Origin: UBA1672 sp964351365
GTDB taxonomy: Bacteria > Pseudomonadota > Alphaproteobacteria > Micavibrionales > Micavibrionaceae
Direction: 5' to 3'
Assembly (NCBI GenBank): GCA_964351365.1
Contig: CAYGNP010000002.1
Span: 97,163-161,162, forward strand
Length of the DNA: 64,000 nucleotides
Shown here: positions 17,487 through 25,913 of the stretch, piece after piece
Position numbering within the stretch: position 1 is the stretch's first letter
How the letters are laid out: each line of letters opens with the position of its first letter
Position numbers and translations under genes: made by a program
Notes under the pieces: model-generated
Database searches by the model: none
What the model was told of the DNA's origin: nothing
Seen by the model: only the letters and a program-made list of their open reading frames with translations

Positions 17487-17825
17487 CTAATCACCCTCGC
17501 CGGGGTTTGGACTAAAATCACTTTCCAGCTTGCCGGTTTTTTCTTTCATCTCTTCAGCTTCGGGCAGGGGGTCTTTTTTAATCGTTATGTTTGGCCATTC
17601 CTCGGAATATTTGCGGTTAAGCTCCAGCCAGCTTTCGGCCTTGTCATCTGTATCGGGCAAAATGGCTTCTATGGGGCATTCCGGCTCGCAGACGCCACAA
17701 TCAATGCATTCATCGGGATGGATGACCAGCATATTTTCCCCTTCGTAGAAACAATCTACGGGGCAGACCTCTACGCAGTCAGTATATTTACAGCGGATGC
17801 AGGCGTCGGTTACGACAAAAGTCAC
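17487..17825 (-). CDS. fdxA: Seven-iron ferredoxin (FdxA type)
   Basis: A 112-residue 3Fe-4S/4Fe-4S ferredoxin of the alphaproteobacterial FdxA type. The first cluster motif is in CIRCKYTDCVEVCPVDCF and the second is CIDCGVCEPECP. The acidic C-terminal tail (LNRKYSEEWPNITIKKDPL) is characteristic of this class. It is an electron carrier in the cytoplasm. Its position 29 bp before cysK and near a ferredoxin-NADP reductase suggests a shared redox role, though this is only inferred from neighbourhood. Confidence 0.95.
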   Translation of the reverse strand: MTFVVTDACIRCKYTDCVEVCPVDCFYEGENMLVIHPDECIDCGVCEPECPIEAILPDTDDKAESWLELNRKYSEEWPNITIKKDPLPEAEEMKEKTGKLESDFSPNPGEGD

Positions 17826-17896
17826 GGGTTTCCTCTGGCTTATTGTTTCGTGGGTAGATTAGAATCCTGCGCAGGCGAAGGCAATAGTTTTGTCGT

Positions 17897-18349
17897 TTAG
17901 TGTCCCAGTGTTTTTTTGAGCATGTTTATCAAGTTTGTAAAGGGATTGCTCTTGTTTGATGTATGGGGTGTATCTTCTTCGAATTCCATCTCTATGTTGC
18001 CAACCAATTTATCAACATTGGTGTCTTTGATATGGATTTTGTAAAGTTCGACCATTACCCCCTGCTCTTCTGCCCCGAAATCGCCGTCAACCCAGACCAG
18101 GTCGCGGGCAAGGTCAAAGAATTTTATACGATCATTTTGATCTGTTATACGGTGGAACATTGCCTCCGGGTCTTTGGGATTTACAAGGTCGTCTTTCAGA
18201 ATGCTGGTTTGCTCGGGAGAGAAATTTACATCTTCCAATATTTGCGCCATGAATGTTATTTCCTCTGGCGTTACAACGTTATCCGCATGCGCAACAGCGA
18301 ACAGCGTGCGCCAAATGTAGAATTCGCTTTCACGGTTACATTCTATCAA
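17897..18349 (-). CDS. TerB-like protein, copy 2
   Basis: A 150-residue soluble helical protein of TerB-like appearance: YIWRTLFAVAHADNVVTPEE, then FFDLARDLVWVDGDFGAEEQ. The acidic D-x-D-N/G-x-x-x-x-E patterns resemble the metal-binding sites of TerB. It overlaps the upstream paralogue by 4 bp. TerB domains occur in tellurite resistance and in stress-signalling complexes, but no other ter genes lie here, so a tellurite role should not be assumed. Confidence 0.7.
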   Translation of the reverse strand: MIECNRESEFYIWRTLFAVAHADNVVTPEEITFMAQILEDVNFSPEQTSILKDDLVNPKDPEAMFHRITDQNDRIKFFDLARDLVWVDGDFGAEEQGVMVELYKIHIKDTNVDKLVGNIEMEFEEDTPHTSNKSNPFTNLINMLKKTLGH

Positions 18350-18828
18350 CGTCTGTTTTCCTTATAAAAGTTAGACATATGAGCCTGGACAATCTGCATC
18401 ACATCATCCTGGGGCTGTGAGGGTATTTCTCCCTCTTCTATTAAGGGTTTGCGATCAATCCAGCGCAATTCATTTTGATACAGGGTTTTTTGTTTTCCCA
18501 ATTTTTTTACAATCTGGTTTACGGCCTTGAGCTCGAGCTCGTGCAGAAAGCCGTCACACCAGACGATGGTGCGGGCCATGATGAAAAATTGGCGTTTATA
18601 GTTGGTTTCATTAATTTTTGAGAATAGCTCGGTAACGTCTGCTTTGTTTTTCAGATCGTCTTTTACTATTTTCTTTTGCTTGGGTGTGAAAGAAAATATT
18701 TCAATAATTTTTTCGATATATGCTTTTTCTGCATCGGAAAACGTGCCATCAGCATGAACAAGGGCGAAAACGGCACGCCATAAGGCAAACATGTCCTCGT
18801 CTGGCGGCGGAAAGTTTTTCTGTGCCAT
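18346..18828 (-). CDS. TerB-like protein, copy 1
   Basis: A 160-residue paralogue of the next gene: ALWRAVFALVHADGTFSDAEKAY aligns with the downstream WRTLFAVAHADNVVTPEE, and FFIMARTIVWCDGFLHELE aligns with FFDLARDLVWVDGDFGAEE. The 4-bp overlap indicates translational coupling and probably matched stoichiometry. It starts MAQKNFPPPDEDMF. A divergent Y-family polymerase lies about 120 bp upstream. Function is unknown. Confidence 0.7.
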   Translation of the reverse strand: MAQKNFPPPDEDMFALWRAVFALVHADGTFSDAEKAYIEKIIEIFSFTPKQKKIVKDDLKNKADVTELFSKINETNYKRQFFIMARTIVWCDGFLHELELKAVNQIVKKLGKQKTLYQNELRWIDRKPLIEEGEIPSQPQDDVMQIVQAHMSNFYKENRR

Positions 18829-18949
18829 GGTAAAATTCTCTCTCTTCTAAGTAATTGAAGCACTTAACGGTGTTTTTGGCAAGATGCTGATTTACCTGAC
18901 AGGTAAAATGTTCTTTATTTGTTCCCTTTGTCGTGATAATATTTTGACC

Positions 18950-20236
18950 ATGATAAAGCAAGAGCCTGGAATCAAATGGTTGTTTTTGGATTTAAACAGC
19001 TATTTTGCGAATGTTGAGCAGCAGGAGAATCCTGCGCTGCGGGGGAAGCCGGTGGCCGTTGTGCCGATGGATACACCGCATACTTGCGCGATTGCAGCCA
19101 GTTACGAAGCAAAAGCCTATGGGGTGACGACGGGAACAATTATCCGCGATGCACGGCAGATGTGCCCTGCTTTGCGATGTGTTCTGGCGCGGCATGATGT
19201 TTACGTCGCCTATCATCACAAAATTGTGGATGAAGTGGTCAAACATACGCCCATTAATAAAACCTGGTCGATAGACGAGCTGTCCAGCCGCCTGCCGCCA
19301 GGCAAGCGTTCGGTAGAGGCCGCTATTCGTATTGCGCAGGCTATAAAGACCGGCATACGGAATAATGTGGGTGAGGCGGTGAAATGCTCGATTGGATTTG
19401 CGCCCAATTCCCTGCTTGCGAAGATTGCGGGTGATATGCGTAAACCTGATGGGCTGACGATTTTACAACAGGAGGATTTGCCCGGGCCTTTGCTGGATTT
19501 AAAGCTGATGGATTTGCCGGGGATCGGGTTTAATATGGAGAAGCGCCTGCGCCGGGCCGGTGTTTACAGCGTTGATGATTTGTGGCGGATCAGCCCCAAG
19601 CATGCCCGCAAGATTTGGGGTAGTGTTCAGGGGGAGCGTTTTTGGTATTTGCTGCATGGATATGACCTTGAGGACCGTGAGGAGAACACCTCTATGGTTG
19701 GGCATAGCCGTGTTCTTGACCCTGATCTACGTGCACCTGAAAAGGCACGGCTGATGGCGCGAAAATTGCTGATGAAGGCGGCTGCACGGTTGCGGAAAAA
19801 GGGGTTTTTTGCGCAAAAAATGTCGCTGTCTGTGCGCACGCGGGACGGTGTAAAATCTGGTCATACGGTTTGTGTCAACGCTACACAGGATCCGTTTGAA
19901 TTGCTGCAGCATCTTGATGATTCCTGGCATATAATTGTTCCGCCGCTGGAGATTTATGCAGCGCAATTATCCGAGCGCCTTTTGATCAAGAAAGTATCCG
20001 TGATTTTACATGATTTATTGCCCAAGCACCTGGTGACGGATGATTTATTTCTATCGCAAAACCACGAAACGCGCCATCATAATGAATCCCTAGCGCGGGC
20101 GCTGGAAAGTTTGCAGCAGAGGTACAAAAAAGATGTTGTGTCTTTGGGCATTCCTCCTAAAACTGCGGCGGGGTATGTGGGAACCAAGATTGCGTTTTCG
20201 CGCGTGCCAAATATTGAGGAATTCTGGAGTTCATAA
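18950..20236 (+). CDS. Y-family (DinB-type) DNA polymerase
   Basis: A 428-residue translesion polymerase. The first catalytic aspartate is in FLDLNSYFANVEQ and the second acidic pair in TWSIDELSSRLPP, so the catalytic D and DE of DinB are kept, although the usual S-x-D-E-A and D-x-D-x-F-Y forms are altered. A phenylalanine occupies the steric-gate position, as in E. coli Pol IV. The helix-hairpin-helix LPGIGFNMEKRLRRAGV follows. The C-terminus, ending RVPNIEEFWSS, has no obvious beta-clamp motif. I chose ATG 18950 because the 22 codons upstream are not family-like. Confidence 0.85.
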   Translation: MIKQEPGIKWLFLDLNSYFANVEQQENPALRGKPVAVVPMDTPHTCAIAASYEAKAYGVTTGTIIRDARQMCPALRCVLARHDVYVAYHHKIVDEVVKHTPINKTWSIDELSSRLPPGKRSVEAAIRIAQAIKTGIRNNVGEAVKCSIGFAPNSLLAKIAGDMRKPDGLTILQQEDLPGPLLDLKLMDLPGIGFNMEKRLRRAGVYSVDDLWRISPKHARKIWGSVQGERFWYLLHGYDLEDREENTSMVGHSRVLDPDLRAPEKARLMARKLLMKAAARLRKKGFFAQKMSLSVRTRDGVKSGHTVCVNATQDPFELLQHLDDSWHIIVPPLEIYAAQLSERLLIKKVSVILHDLLPKHLVTDDLFLSQNHETRHHNESLARALESLQQRYKKDVVSLGIPPKTAAGYVGTKIAFSRVPNIEEFWSS

Positions 20237-20278
20237 TTTGATTTGCCCTTTTTGGAGGGGTTTGGTAAAAATGCAGCC

Positions 20279-21664
20279 ATGAAGAAGGTGTTACATATTA
20301 TTGGCGGCGGGCTTGCGGGGAGTGAGGCGGCCTGGCAGGCGGCAAATATGGGGGTGTCTGTGGTTTTATACGAAATGCGCCCACATGTTCAAACGCCGGC
20401 GCATCAGAGTTCAGCCTGCGCAGAGCTTGTGTGCTCAAATTCGTTTCGCTCTGATGATGCGCAATATAATGCGGTTGGATTGCTCCATGAGGAAATGCGG
20501 CGCATGCATTCCTTGATTATGCGTGAAGGAGACAAGGCGGCGGTGCCCGCGGGCGGCGCGCTTGCGGTTGACCGGGAGATTTTTGCGCAGAATGTTACAT
20601 GCGCCCTGGAGGGACATCCGAATATTACGATCAAGCGGGAGGTTATAAGTGCCCTGCCCCCGTCGGATTTTGGGCCTTGCATTATCGCTACGGGCCCGCT
20701 CACATATGAGGGTCTGGCGGAGGATATCCGCAGGCTGAGCGGGGAAGATTCTCTGGCGTTTTTTGATGCGATTGCCCCGATTGTCCATACGGAGAGCATT
20801 GATATGAACGTTGCGTGGTATCAATCGCGCTATGATAAGGCCGGACCAGTCGGAACGGGTAAGGATTACCTCAATTGCCCAATGAATAAGAACCAATACG
20901 ATGCGTTTGTTAATGCTCTGTTGGCGGCGGAATACGGAGACTTCAAGGAATGGGAAAAGGAAACGCCCTATTTCGATGGGTGTATGCCGATTGAAGTTAT
21001 GGCCGCGCGCGGGCCTGAGACTTTGCGCTTTGGGCCGATGAAACCCGTGGGACTAACCAATCCTCACAGTGATGAAAAACCCTATGCGGTTGTTCAGTTG
21101 CGTCAGGATAATGCCTTGGGAACGTTATATAATATCGTTGGATTTCAAACAAAGATGAAATATGGCGAGCAGGTGCGGGTCTTGCGGATGATTCCGGGAC
21201 TTGAAAAAGCCGAATTTGCGCGACTTGGCGGATTGCACCGGAATACTTTTATTAATTCCCCGCGGCTATTGGATCAGACCTTGCGGATGAAACTTGCGCC
21301 GCATATTCGCTTTGCAGGGCAAATTACAGGGTGTGAAGGGTATGTTGAGAGCGCCTCTGTCGGGCTTATGGCCGGGCGATTTGCCGCGGCGGAAATTTTA
21401 GGGCATCCGATTGACCTGCCCCCTAAAACAACGGCATTGGGGGCGTTGCTTAATCATGTTACTGGCGGTGCGCAGGCAGAAACGTTCCAGCCAATGAATA
21501 TAAATTTTGGACTTTTTCCCTTGCCCTCAGATGATTTGCTTTGTCCGGTTCAACCGAATGGCAAGCGTCAATGGGTGAAGGGTAAGGAGCGCAAGAAAGT
21601 CTATGCCGATCGTGCGCTGCGTGATCTTGATGCATGGATAAACCGTAAAAGTCTGGCGGCGTAG
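20279..21664 (+). CDS. trmFO: Folate-dependent tRNA (uracil-54-C5)-methyltransferase TrmFO
   Basis: Makes ribothymidine at tRNA position 54 using methylene-tetrahydrofolate and FADH2. The 461-residue flavoprotein starts with the FAD motif LHIIGGGLAGSEAAWQAA and contains the conserved CAELVCSNSFRSDD with its cysteines, PAGGALAVDRE, and GLHRNTFINSPRLLD. The start at 20279 puts the dinucleotide motif in its usual place; an ATG 12 codons upstream is less likely. The lipase-like gene follows after 3 bp. Confidence 0.95.
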   Translation: MKKVLHIIGGGLAGSEAAWQAANMGVSVVLYEMRPHVQTPAHQSSACAELVCSNSFRSDDAQYNAVGLLHEEMRRMHSLIMREGDKAAVPAGGALAVDREIFAQNVTCALEGHPNITIKREVISALPPSDFGPCIIATGPLTYEGLAEDIRRLSGEDSLAFFDAIAPIVHTESIDMNVAWYQSRYDKAGPVGTGKDYLNCPMNKNQYDAFVNALLAAEYGDFKEWEKETPYFDGCMPIEVMAARGPETLRFGPMKPVGLTNPHSDEKPYAVVQLRQDNALGTLYNIVGFQTKMKYGEQVRVLRMIPGLEKAEFARLGGLHRNTFINSPRLLDQTLRMKLAPHIRFAGQITGCEGYVESASVGLMAGRFAAAEILGHPIDLPPKTTALGALLNHVTGGAQAETFQPMNINFGLFPLPSDDLLCPVQPNGKRQWVKGKERKKVYADRALRDLDAWINRKSLAA

Positions 21665-21667
21665 AGT

Positions 21668-22324
21668 ATGGATAAAAAAGAGCTTATTGTTTTACTGCAC
21701 GGCATTTTGCGCAGCAAACATGATATGATGTTTTTGAAAAGCTATTTTGAGAAGAACGGCTATCATACGCTTAATATTCTTTATCCTTCGCGTGAGCAGA
21801 CGCTTGAAGAGCTTAGTAATTTTGTTCATCAAAAGATTATTTCTTGTCCGCATTATTCAAAAGATACGCCATTGAACTTTGTTACGCATTCCATGGGCGG
21901 GCTAATTACACGATACTATATTGCGCAATATAAGCCGGAAAACCTGGGCAAAGTTGTGATGCTTGGGCCGCCAAACACAGGCAGTGAGTTTGCGGACTGG
22001 CTTTCGGATACAAAGATATTATCGCCCTTGTTTCACGGGATTTTTGGCCCTGCCAGCGGGCAGTTGAAAACCACACATGCGCATATTGACGGAGACATTA
22101 CATACCCGCTCGGGATTATTGCGGGGAACTTATCGGTCAACCCCCTTGCGCCATGGGTTCTGGTCGGTGAGCATGATGGAATTGTTCCCGTGGAGCGCAC
22201 AAAAATAGCAGGCATGCGTGACCATATTGTCATGCCGGCGACACATAGTTTTATGATGTTTAATAAAGAGGTGATGGCGCAAGCTCTTCATTTCCTAAAG
22301 CATGAAGCTTTCAAGAGGGATTAG
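21668..22324 (+). CDS. Alpha/beta hydrolase, lipase/esterase-like
   Basis: A 218-residue serine hydrolase. It has the oxyanion strand ELIVLLHGILRSKHDMMFL, the nucleophile elbow FVTHSMGGLITRYY (Ser in S-M-G-G), an aspartate in GEHDGIVPVE and a histidine in PATHSFMM. The layout is close to class 2 lipases or PGAP1-like hydrolases found in proteobacteria. No signal peptide is seen, so it is probably cytoplasmic. It follows trmFO by 3 bp and converges on the Lrp gene with a 3-bp gap. The substrate is unknown. Confidence 0.85.
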   Translation: MDKKELIVLLHGILRSKHDMMFLKSYFEKNGYHTLNILYPSREQTLEELSNFVHQKIISCPHYSKDTPLNFVTHSMGGLITRYYIAQYKPENLGKVVMLGPPNTGSEFADWLSDTKILSPLFHGIFGPASGQLKTTHAHIDGDITYPLGIIAGNLSVNPLAPWVLVGEHDGIVPVERTKIAGMRDHIVMPATHSFMMFNKEVMAQALHFLKHEAFKRD

Positions 22325-22327
22325 CCC

Positions 22328-22798
22328 CTATTCAATAGGGACGCCCGGCAATTGCTTAAGTGATCGAATTGAGAATGATGATTTTACCTGAACAACATTA
22401 TTTTCCTTTGATAAATGCTGCGCTACGAATTTTTTATAGTCTTCTTCGTTTTTCGCAACAATTTTGAGAAGAAAATCGCCCTCTCCGGCTACTCTGAAAC
22501 ATTCGCGCACCATCCGCACACTCATAATGAGTTTTTCAAACTCTCCGGCATGTTCTTCACTGTTATTTTCGAGCTTTACAAAGGCAAAGGCTTTTAGTTC
22601 ATACCCTAATTTATGATGATTGATGCGCGTGTAATAGCCATTTATGTATCCGGCATTTTCGAGAGCGCGCACGCGGCGCAGACAGGGCGGCGCAGAAATA
22701 CCAACACATTTTGCGAGTTCTACATTTGTGATGCGGCCATCATGTTGCAATTTTTTCAGGATATTTTTATCAATCGCGTCAAGTTTGGAGCGCTTCAT
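22328..22798 (-). CDS. Lrp/AsnC family transcriptional regulator
   Basis: A 156-residue regulator with an N-terminal winged helix (LDAIDKNILKKLQHDGRITN, then GISAPPCLRRVRALENAGYI) and a C-terminal RAM effector domain (VRECFRVAGEGDFLLKIVA). These proteins usually sense amino acids. It is divergent from the ELM1-like gene with about 128 bp between the starts, so it may regulate that gene or itself. A 14-bp dyad lies in this gap. Confidence 0.93.
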   Translation of the reverse strand: MKRSKLDAIDKNILKKLQHDGRITNVELAKCVGISAPPCLRRVRALENAGYINGYYTRINHHKLGYELKAFAFVKLENNSEEHAGEFEKLIMSVRMVRECFRVAGEGDFLLKIVAKNEEDYKKFVAQHLSKENNVVQVKSSFSIRSLKQLPGVPIE

Positions 22799-22861
22799 TT
22801 TTTGCTTTTCTTCTCTCTCTTTTTATTTTAACCGTTTTTAATCGAGTTAGAGATGTATAAG

Positions 22862-22902
22862 ATCACAATGGTGATTGCACAAGCTCTTTTTAGTTGTATT
22901 TT
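22862..22902 (+). promoter_or_regulatory. Divergent regulatory region: dyad and candidate promoter
   Basis: The dyad ATCAC-AATG-GTGAT (22862-22875) abuts TTGCAC (22875-22880), which is followed after 16 nt by TATTTT (22897-22902). This arrangement would let a dimeric regulator block the -35 region of the ELM1-like transcript. Lrp as the binder is an inference from neighbourhood. Confidence 0.35.
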
Positions 22903-22926
22903 TTGTGTACTCATCTTAAGGCTGTT

Positions 22927-23865
22927 ATGAGAAATAAACAAATTTCAACATGCTGGGTAGTCAGCGAGGGTCTTGCCGGGACTGAAAACCAGTGCATCGG
23001 CGTGGCTCAGGCTCTTGGTGTTCCATATGAAATCAAACGCGTTGCATTGAGGCAGCCGTGGCGTGCATTATCGCCCTATCTTGGTCTTGAACAATCATGG
23101 AGCTTTGAGCCTGCGCTTGCCGCTCCCTGGCCTGAACTTGTTATTGCGGCGGGCCGCAAAAGCATCGCGGCAAGCCGATATATCAAGCGGGTTAGTAAAG
23201 GTGCATGCTTCACGGCTCAGATTCAAGACCCGCGCATAAATGCATCTCATTTTGATCTGGTTGCTGTACCGGAGCATGACCCGCTCAGAGGGAAAAACGT
23301 TCTTGTAACAAAAGCCAGCCCAAACAAAGTGACGCATGATGCACTTAATGCCGCGAAAGATTCCTTTCCTTTTTTGGGTCAATTAGGCAGCCCGCGCATT
23401 GCTGTTCTTATTGGCGGAAGCAGCTCCGCCTATCACATGACCCATGAAGTGACGCGCAAACTTGCCGATGATTTGAGCAAAGCTCAAGGCGCACTCATGG
23501 TGACGTGCTCACGGCGCACGGGCGAGATGAATGAGGCGCTTCTCAGGGGCAGGCTGGCTCATGCGCCGAACTTCTTTTGGGACGGATCTGGGGTTAATCC
23601 TTATATGGCCATGCTTGGCTGGGCGGATTACATTCTGGTCACGGCAGACAGCGCATCAATGATTTCGGATGCGTGCACCACCGGCAAGCCGGTCTATATG
23701 ATTGACCTGCCTGGCGGCTCAAAGCGAATTGCAGTGCTTCATGAAAACTTGATTTCTTATGGCGCGTTAAAAAGATTTACAGGCGTGCTTGAACCCTTTA
23801 AATATGAAGCTCTTAATGATGCACAGAATGTCGCTGATGAAATTATCAAGCGTATGATGGGGTAA
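22927..23865 (+). CDS. ELM1 family protein (DUF1022)
   Basis: A 312-residue protein of the mitochondrial-fission ELM1-like family, common in alphaproteobacteria and plants. It begins TCWVVSEGLAGTENQCIGVAQALG and contains AAGRKSIAASRYI, RIAVLIGGSSSAYHM and YILVTADSASMISDACTTGKP, a layout like GT-B glycosyltransferases. The molecular activity is not established. I chose the ATG at 22927. trxB follows 2 bp after its stop codon, so they are probably co-transcribed. Confidence 0.88.
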   Translation: MRNKQISTCWVVSEGLAGTENQCIGVAQALGVPYEIKRVALRQPWRALSPYLGLEQSWSFEPALAAPWPELVIAAGRKSIAASRYIKRVSKGACFTAQIQDPRINASHFDLVAVPEHDPLRGKNVLVTKASPNKVTHDALNAAKDSFPFLGQLGSPRIAVLIGGSSSAYHMTHEVTRKLADDLSKAQGALMVTCSRRTGEMNEALLRGRLAHAPNFFWDGSGVNPYMAMLGWADYILVTADSASMISDACTTGKPVYMIDLPGGSKRIAVLHENLISYGALKRFTGVLEPFKYEALNDAQNVADEIIKRMMG

Positions 23866-23867
23866 AG

Positions 23868-24833
23868 ATGACAAAAGCACAGCACACAAAAGTTCTGATT
23901 ATTGGTTCCGGGCCAGCGGGATATACAGCAGCAATTTATGCTGCGCGCGCAGGATTAAAACCTGTTCTTGTCACGGGGCTTGAGCCGGGCGGGCAATTGA
24001 TGATTACAACTGAGGTAGAAAATTATCCGGGTTTTGCAGATGTTATTCAGGGGCCTTGGCTGATGGAGCAAATGAAACTTCAGGCGGAGCATGTCGGAAC
24101 GCAGTTGATCTCTGATTACATTGTTGATGTTGATTTATCCAAGCGCCCGTTCAAAGCGGTTGGGGATTCTGGCGCGGTGTATACGGGTGATACGCTTATT
24201 ATTTCAACAGGGGCAAAGGCGAGATGGCTTGGAATTCCTGGTGAGCAGGCATTTCAGGGCAAAGGCGTTTCTGCCTGCGCGACCTGTGATGGTTTCTTTT
24301 TTAGAGGTAAAGAGGTTCTTGTTGTTGGCGGTGGAAATACAGCAGCAGAAGAAGCACTTTTTTTGACGAATTTCTGCTCTAAAGTTACGCTTATCCATCG
24401 CCGCGATTCTTTGCGGGCGGAAAAAATATTGCAGCAGCGCCTGTTTGATAACGAGAAAATTTCGGTTATCTGGGATCATGTTGTTGAGGAAATACTTGGT
24501 GATGAAAGCGGTATGACGGGGGCGCGTCTCAAGAGTACCAAAGATGGCTCAGAGCAGGAGCTAAAGGCCGATGGTTTGTTTGTTGCAATCGGGCATGATC
24601 CGGCGACGGAGATGTTTAAGGGCAAGCTTGAGATGGATGAGAATAAATATCTTGTGACCGCGCCGGATTCCACGGCGACTTCTATTCCTGGTGTTTACGG
24701 TGCGGGGGATGTTGCTGATCATACATACCGGCAGGCGGTGACGGCGGCGGGCATGGGGTGCATGGCCGCTCTGGAAGCGGACAGGTTCCTTGCACTTCAT
24801 AATGACTCTCAGTCTTCCGAGGCTGCGGAGTAG
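23868..24833 (+). CDS. trxB: Thioredoxin-disulfide reductase
   Basis: Reduces thioredoxin with NADPH through FAD. The 321-residue protein has the FAD motif VLIIGSGPAGYTAAIYAARAG, the redox-active CATC in SACATCDGFFF, the NADP motif VLVVGGGNTAAEEALFL and the C-terminal GVYGAGDVADHTYRQAVTA. Length and order are standard. A LysR gene follows immediately (ATG 24839), an arrangement seen in other alphaproteobacteria. Confidence 0.97.
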   Translation: MTKAQHTKVLIIGSGPAGYTAAIYAARAGLKPVLVTGLEPGGQLMITTEVENYPGFADVIQGPWLMEQMKLQAEHVGTQLISDYIVDVDLSKRPFKAVGDSGAVYTGDTLIISTGAKARWLGIPGEQAFQGKGVSACATCDGFFFRGKEVLVVGGGNTAAEEALFLTNFCSKVTLIHRRDSLRAEKILQQRLFDNEKISVIWDHVVEEILGDESGMTGARLKSTKDGSEQELKADGLFVAIGHDPATEMFKGKLEMDENKYLVTAPDSTATSIPGVYGAGDVADHTYRQAVTAAGMGCMAALEADRFLALHNDSQSSEAAE

Positions 24834-24838
24834 ATGTG

Positions 24839-25726
24839 ATGGATTGGGACAAGCTCCGCATATTCAAACATGTTGCGGAAGCCGGGAGCTTTACTCATGC
24901 GGGGGATACGCTTAAGCTCAGTCAATCCGCAATATCGCGGCAAATCAGCGCGCTTGAAACATCGCTCGGGGTTCCCCTGTTTCACCGTCATGCGCGCGGA
25001 CTAGTGTTAACAGAGCAAGGGGAGATGCTGTTTCACACTGCTAATGATGTTTTTGAGCGTTTGCATCGTGTCGAGGGGCAGCTCAGCGACTCCAAGGAGG
25101 TTGCAGCAGGACCGTTAACCGTAACAACAGTTGCGTTTATTGCCTCAACTCTCATTATGCCGCAAATGAATGATTTCAAAGATTTGTATCCTAATATTCA
25201 ACTGACTATGCTTCTCGATAATCGAATTTATGATTTAAGCAGGCGAGAAGCCGATATTGCGATTCGACTTTACCGCACGGAATATAGCGATCTGATTGAG
25301 AAATATATGGGTAAAATCGATTTTTGTGTTTGTGCGTCTAAGGATTATTTGACGAAAAAGGGACGGCCGCAAAGTAAAAAGGATTTGGCAGATCATACGA
25401 TCATTGGCTTTCCGCCTGATGCCAGAACGCCTTTTAAAGACCCCAACTGGGCGCTGCGCGAACTTGGGGTTGATGTAAAAAATAACACGAATGTTATGCT
25501 CTTAAATTCGATGCATACGCGTCATACGGCTGTGCGCAATGGCATTGCGCTTTCAGTTCTGCCGCGCTATCTGGTTGAGAGGGATTCAAATCTTGAAATT
25601 TTGTTTCCCGATTTGAAAATTCCAAGCGTTGAAGTTTTTTTTGTGTATCCACAGGAGCGAAGAAACTCTGAGAGAATATCTGTTTTCAGGGATTTTATGT
25701 TTAAGAATATAAAACTGCCTGACTAA
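24839..25726 (+). CDS. LysR family transcriptional regulator
   Basis: A 295-residue LysR-type regulator. The helix-turn-helix is DKLRIFKHVAEAGSFTHAGD followed by LKLSQSAISRQISALETSLG. The C-terminal periplasmic-binding-like effector domain contains LTVTTVAFIASTLIMPQMNDF. The ATG at 24839 is preferred to the adjoining GTG at 24836. It lies 5 bp after trxB. A perfect 8-bp hairpin without a T run (25731-25756) follows its stop codon. The target genes are unknown, but the sRNA-like unit just downstream is worth considering. Confidence 0.93.
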   Translation: MDWDKLRIFKHVAEAGSFTHAGDTLKLSQSAISRQISALETSLGVPLFHRHARGLVLTEQGEMLFHTANDVFERLHRVEGQLSDSKEVAAGPLTVTTVAFIASTLIMPQMNDFKDLYPNIQLTMLLDNRIYDLSRREADIAIRLYRTEYSDLIEKYMGKIDFCVCASKDYLTKKGRPQSKKDLADHTIIGFPPDARTPFKDPNWALRELGVDVKNNTNVMLLNSMHTRHTAVRNGIALSVLPRYLVERDSNLEILFPDLKIPSVEVFFVYPQERRNSERISVFRDFMFKNIKLPD

Positions 25727-25766
25727 TCCATGCATTTTATGCATATTAAAAATGCAACATCCCCTA

Positions 25767-25795
25767 TTGTTATGCAGAGCTGGTGTTCGTATGAT
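25767..25795 (+). promoter_or_regulatory. Candidate promoter for small RNA
   Basis: TTGTTA (25767-25772), a 17-nt spacer, then TATGAT (25790-25795). The predicted transcription start, about 6-7 nt downstream, falls at 25801-25802, at the first bases of a perfect hairpin. The -10 element matches the consensus at five of six positions and the -35 at four of six. Confidence 0.5.
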
Positions 25796-25800
25796 GAGTT

Positions 25801-25912
25801 CAGTAACACACACACACGTTACTGAAGGGTCGAAATACTGATCCTTATACCCCGCAAAGGGTATGAAACCTCCCTGTTCAACTCAGCCGGGCCTTTAGGG
25901 GTCCGGTTTTTT
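25801..25912 (+). ncRNA. Candidate small RNA with three hairpins
   Basis: An intergenic unit between the LysR gene and the convergent aminotransferase. Hairpin 1 pairs TTCAGTAAC (25799-25807) with GTTACTGAA (25818-25826) around a loop of five AC repeats. Hairpin 2 pairs ATACCC (25847-25852) with GGGTAT (25859-25864). Between hairpin 2 and the terminator is an unpaired stretch with CCTCCCT, complementary to a Shine-Dalgarno sequence. The unit has a matching promoter and a strong terminator and holds no plausible reading frame. I cannot match it to a known RNA family. It could also be the 3' untranslated tail of the LysR mRNA. Confidence 0.55.
25887..25912 (+). terminator. Rho-independent terminator of the sRNA-like unit
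   Basis: A 7-bp stem (CCGGGCC at 25887-25893 with GGTCCGG at 25900-25906, one G-T wobble), a 6-nt loop and six T (25907-25912). It ends one base before the 3' end of the opposing aminotransferase gene. Confidence 0.85.
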
Positions 25913-25913
25913 G

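Noticed and set aside
17897..18828. Tellurite resistance locus
   Set aside because: Only TerB-like domains are present, with no terC, terD or terA nearby.
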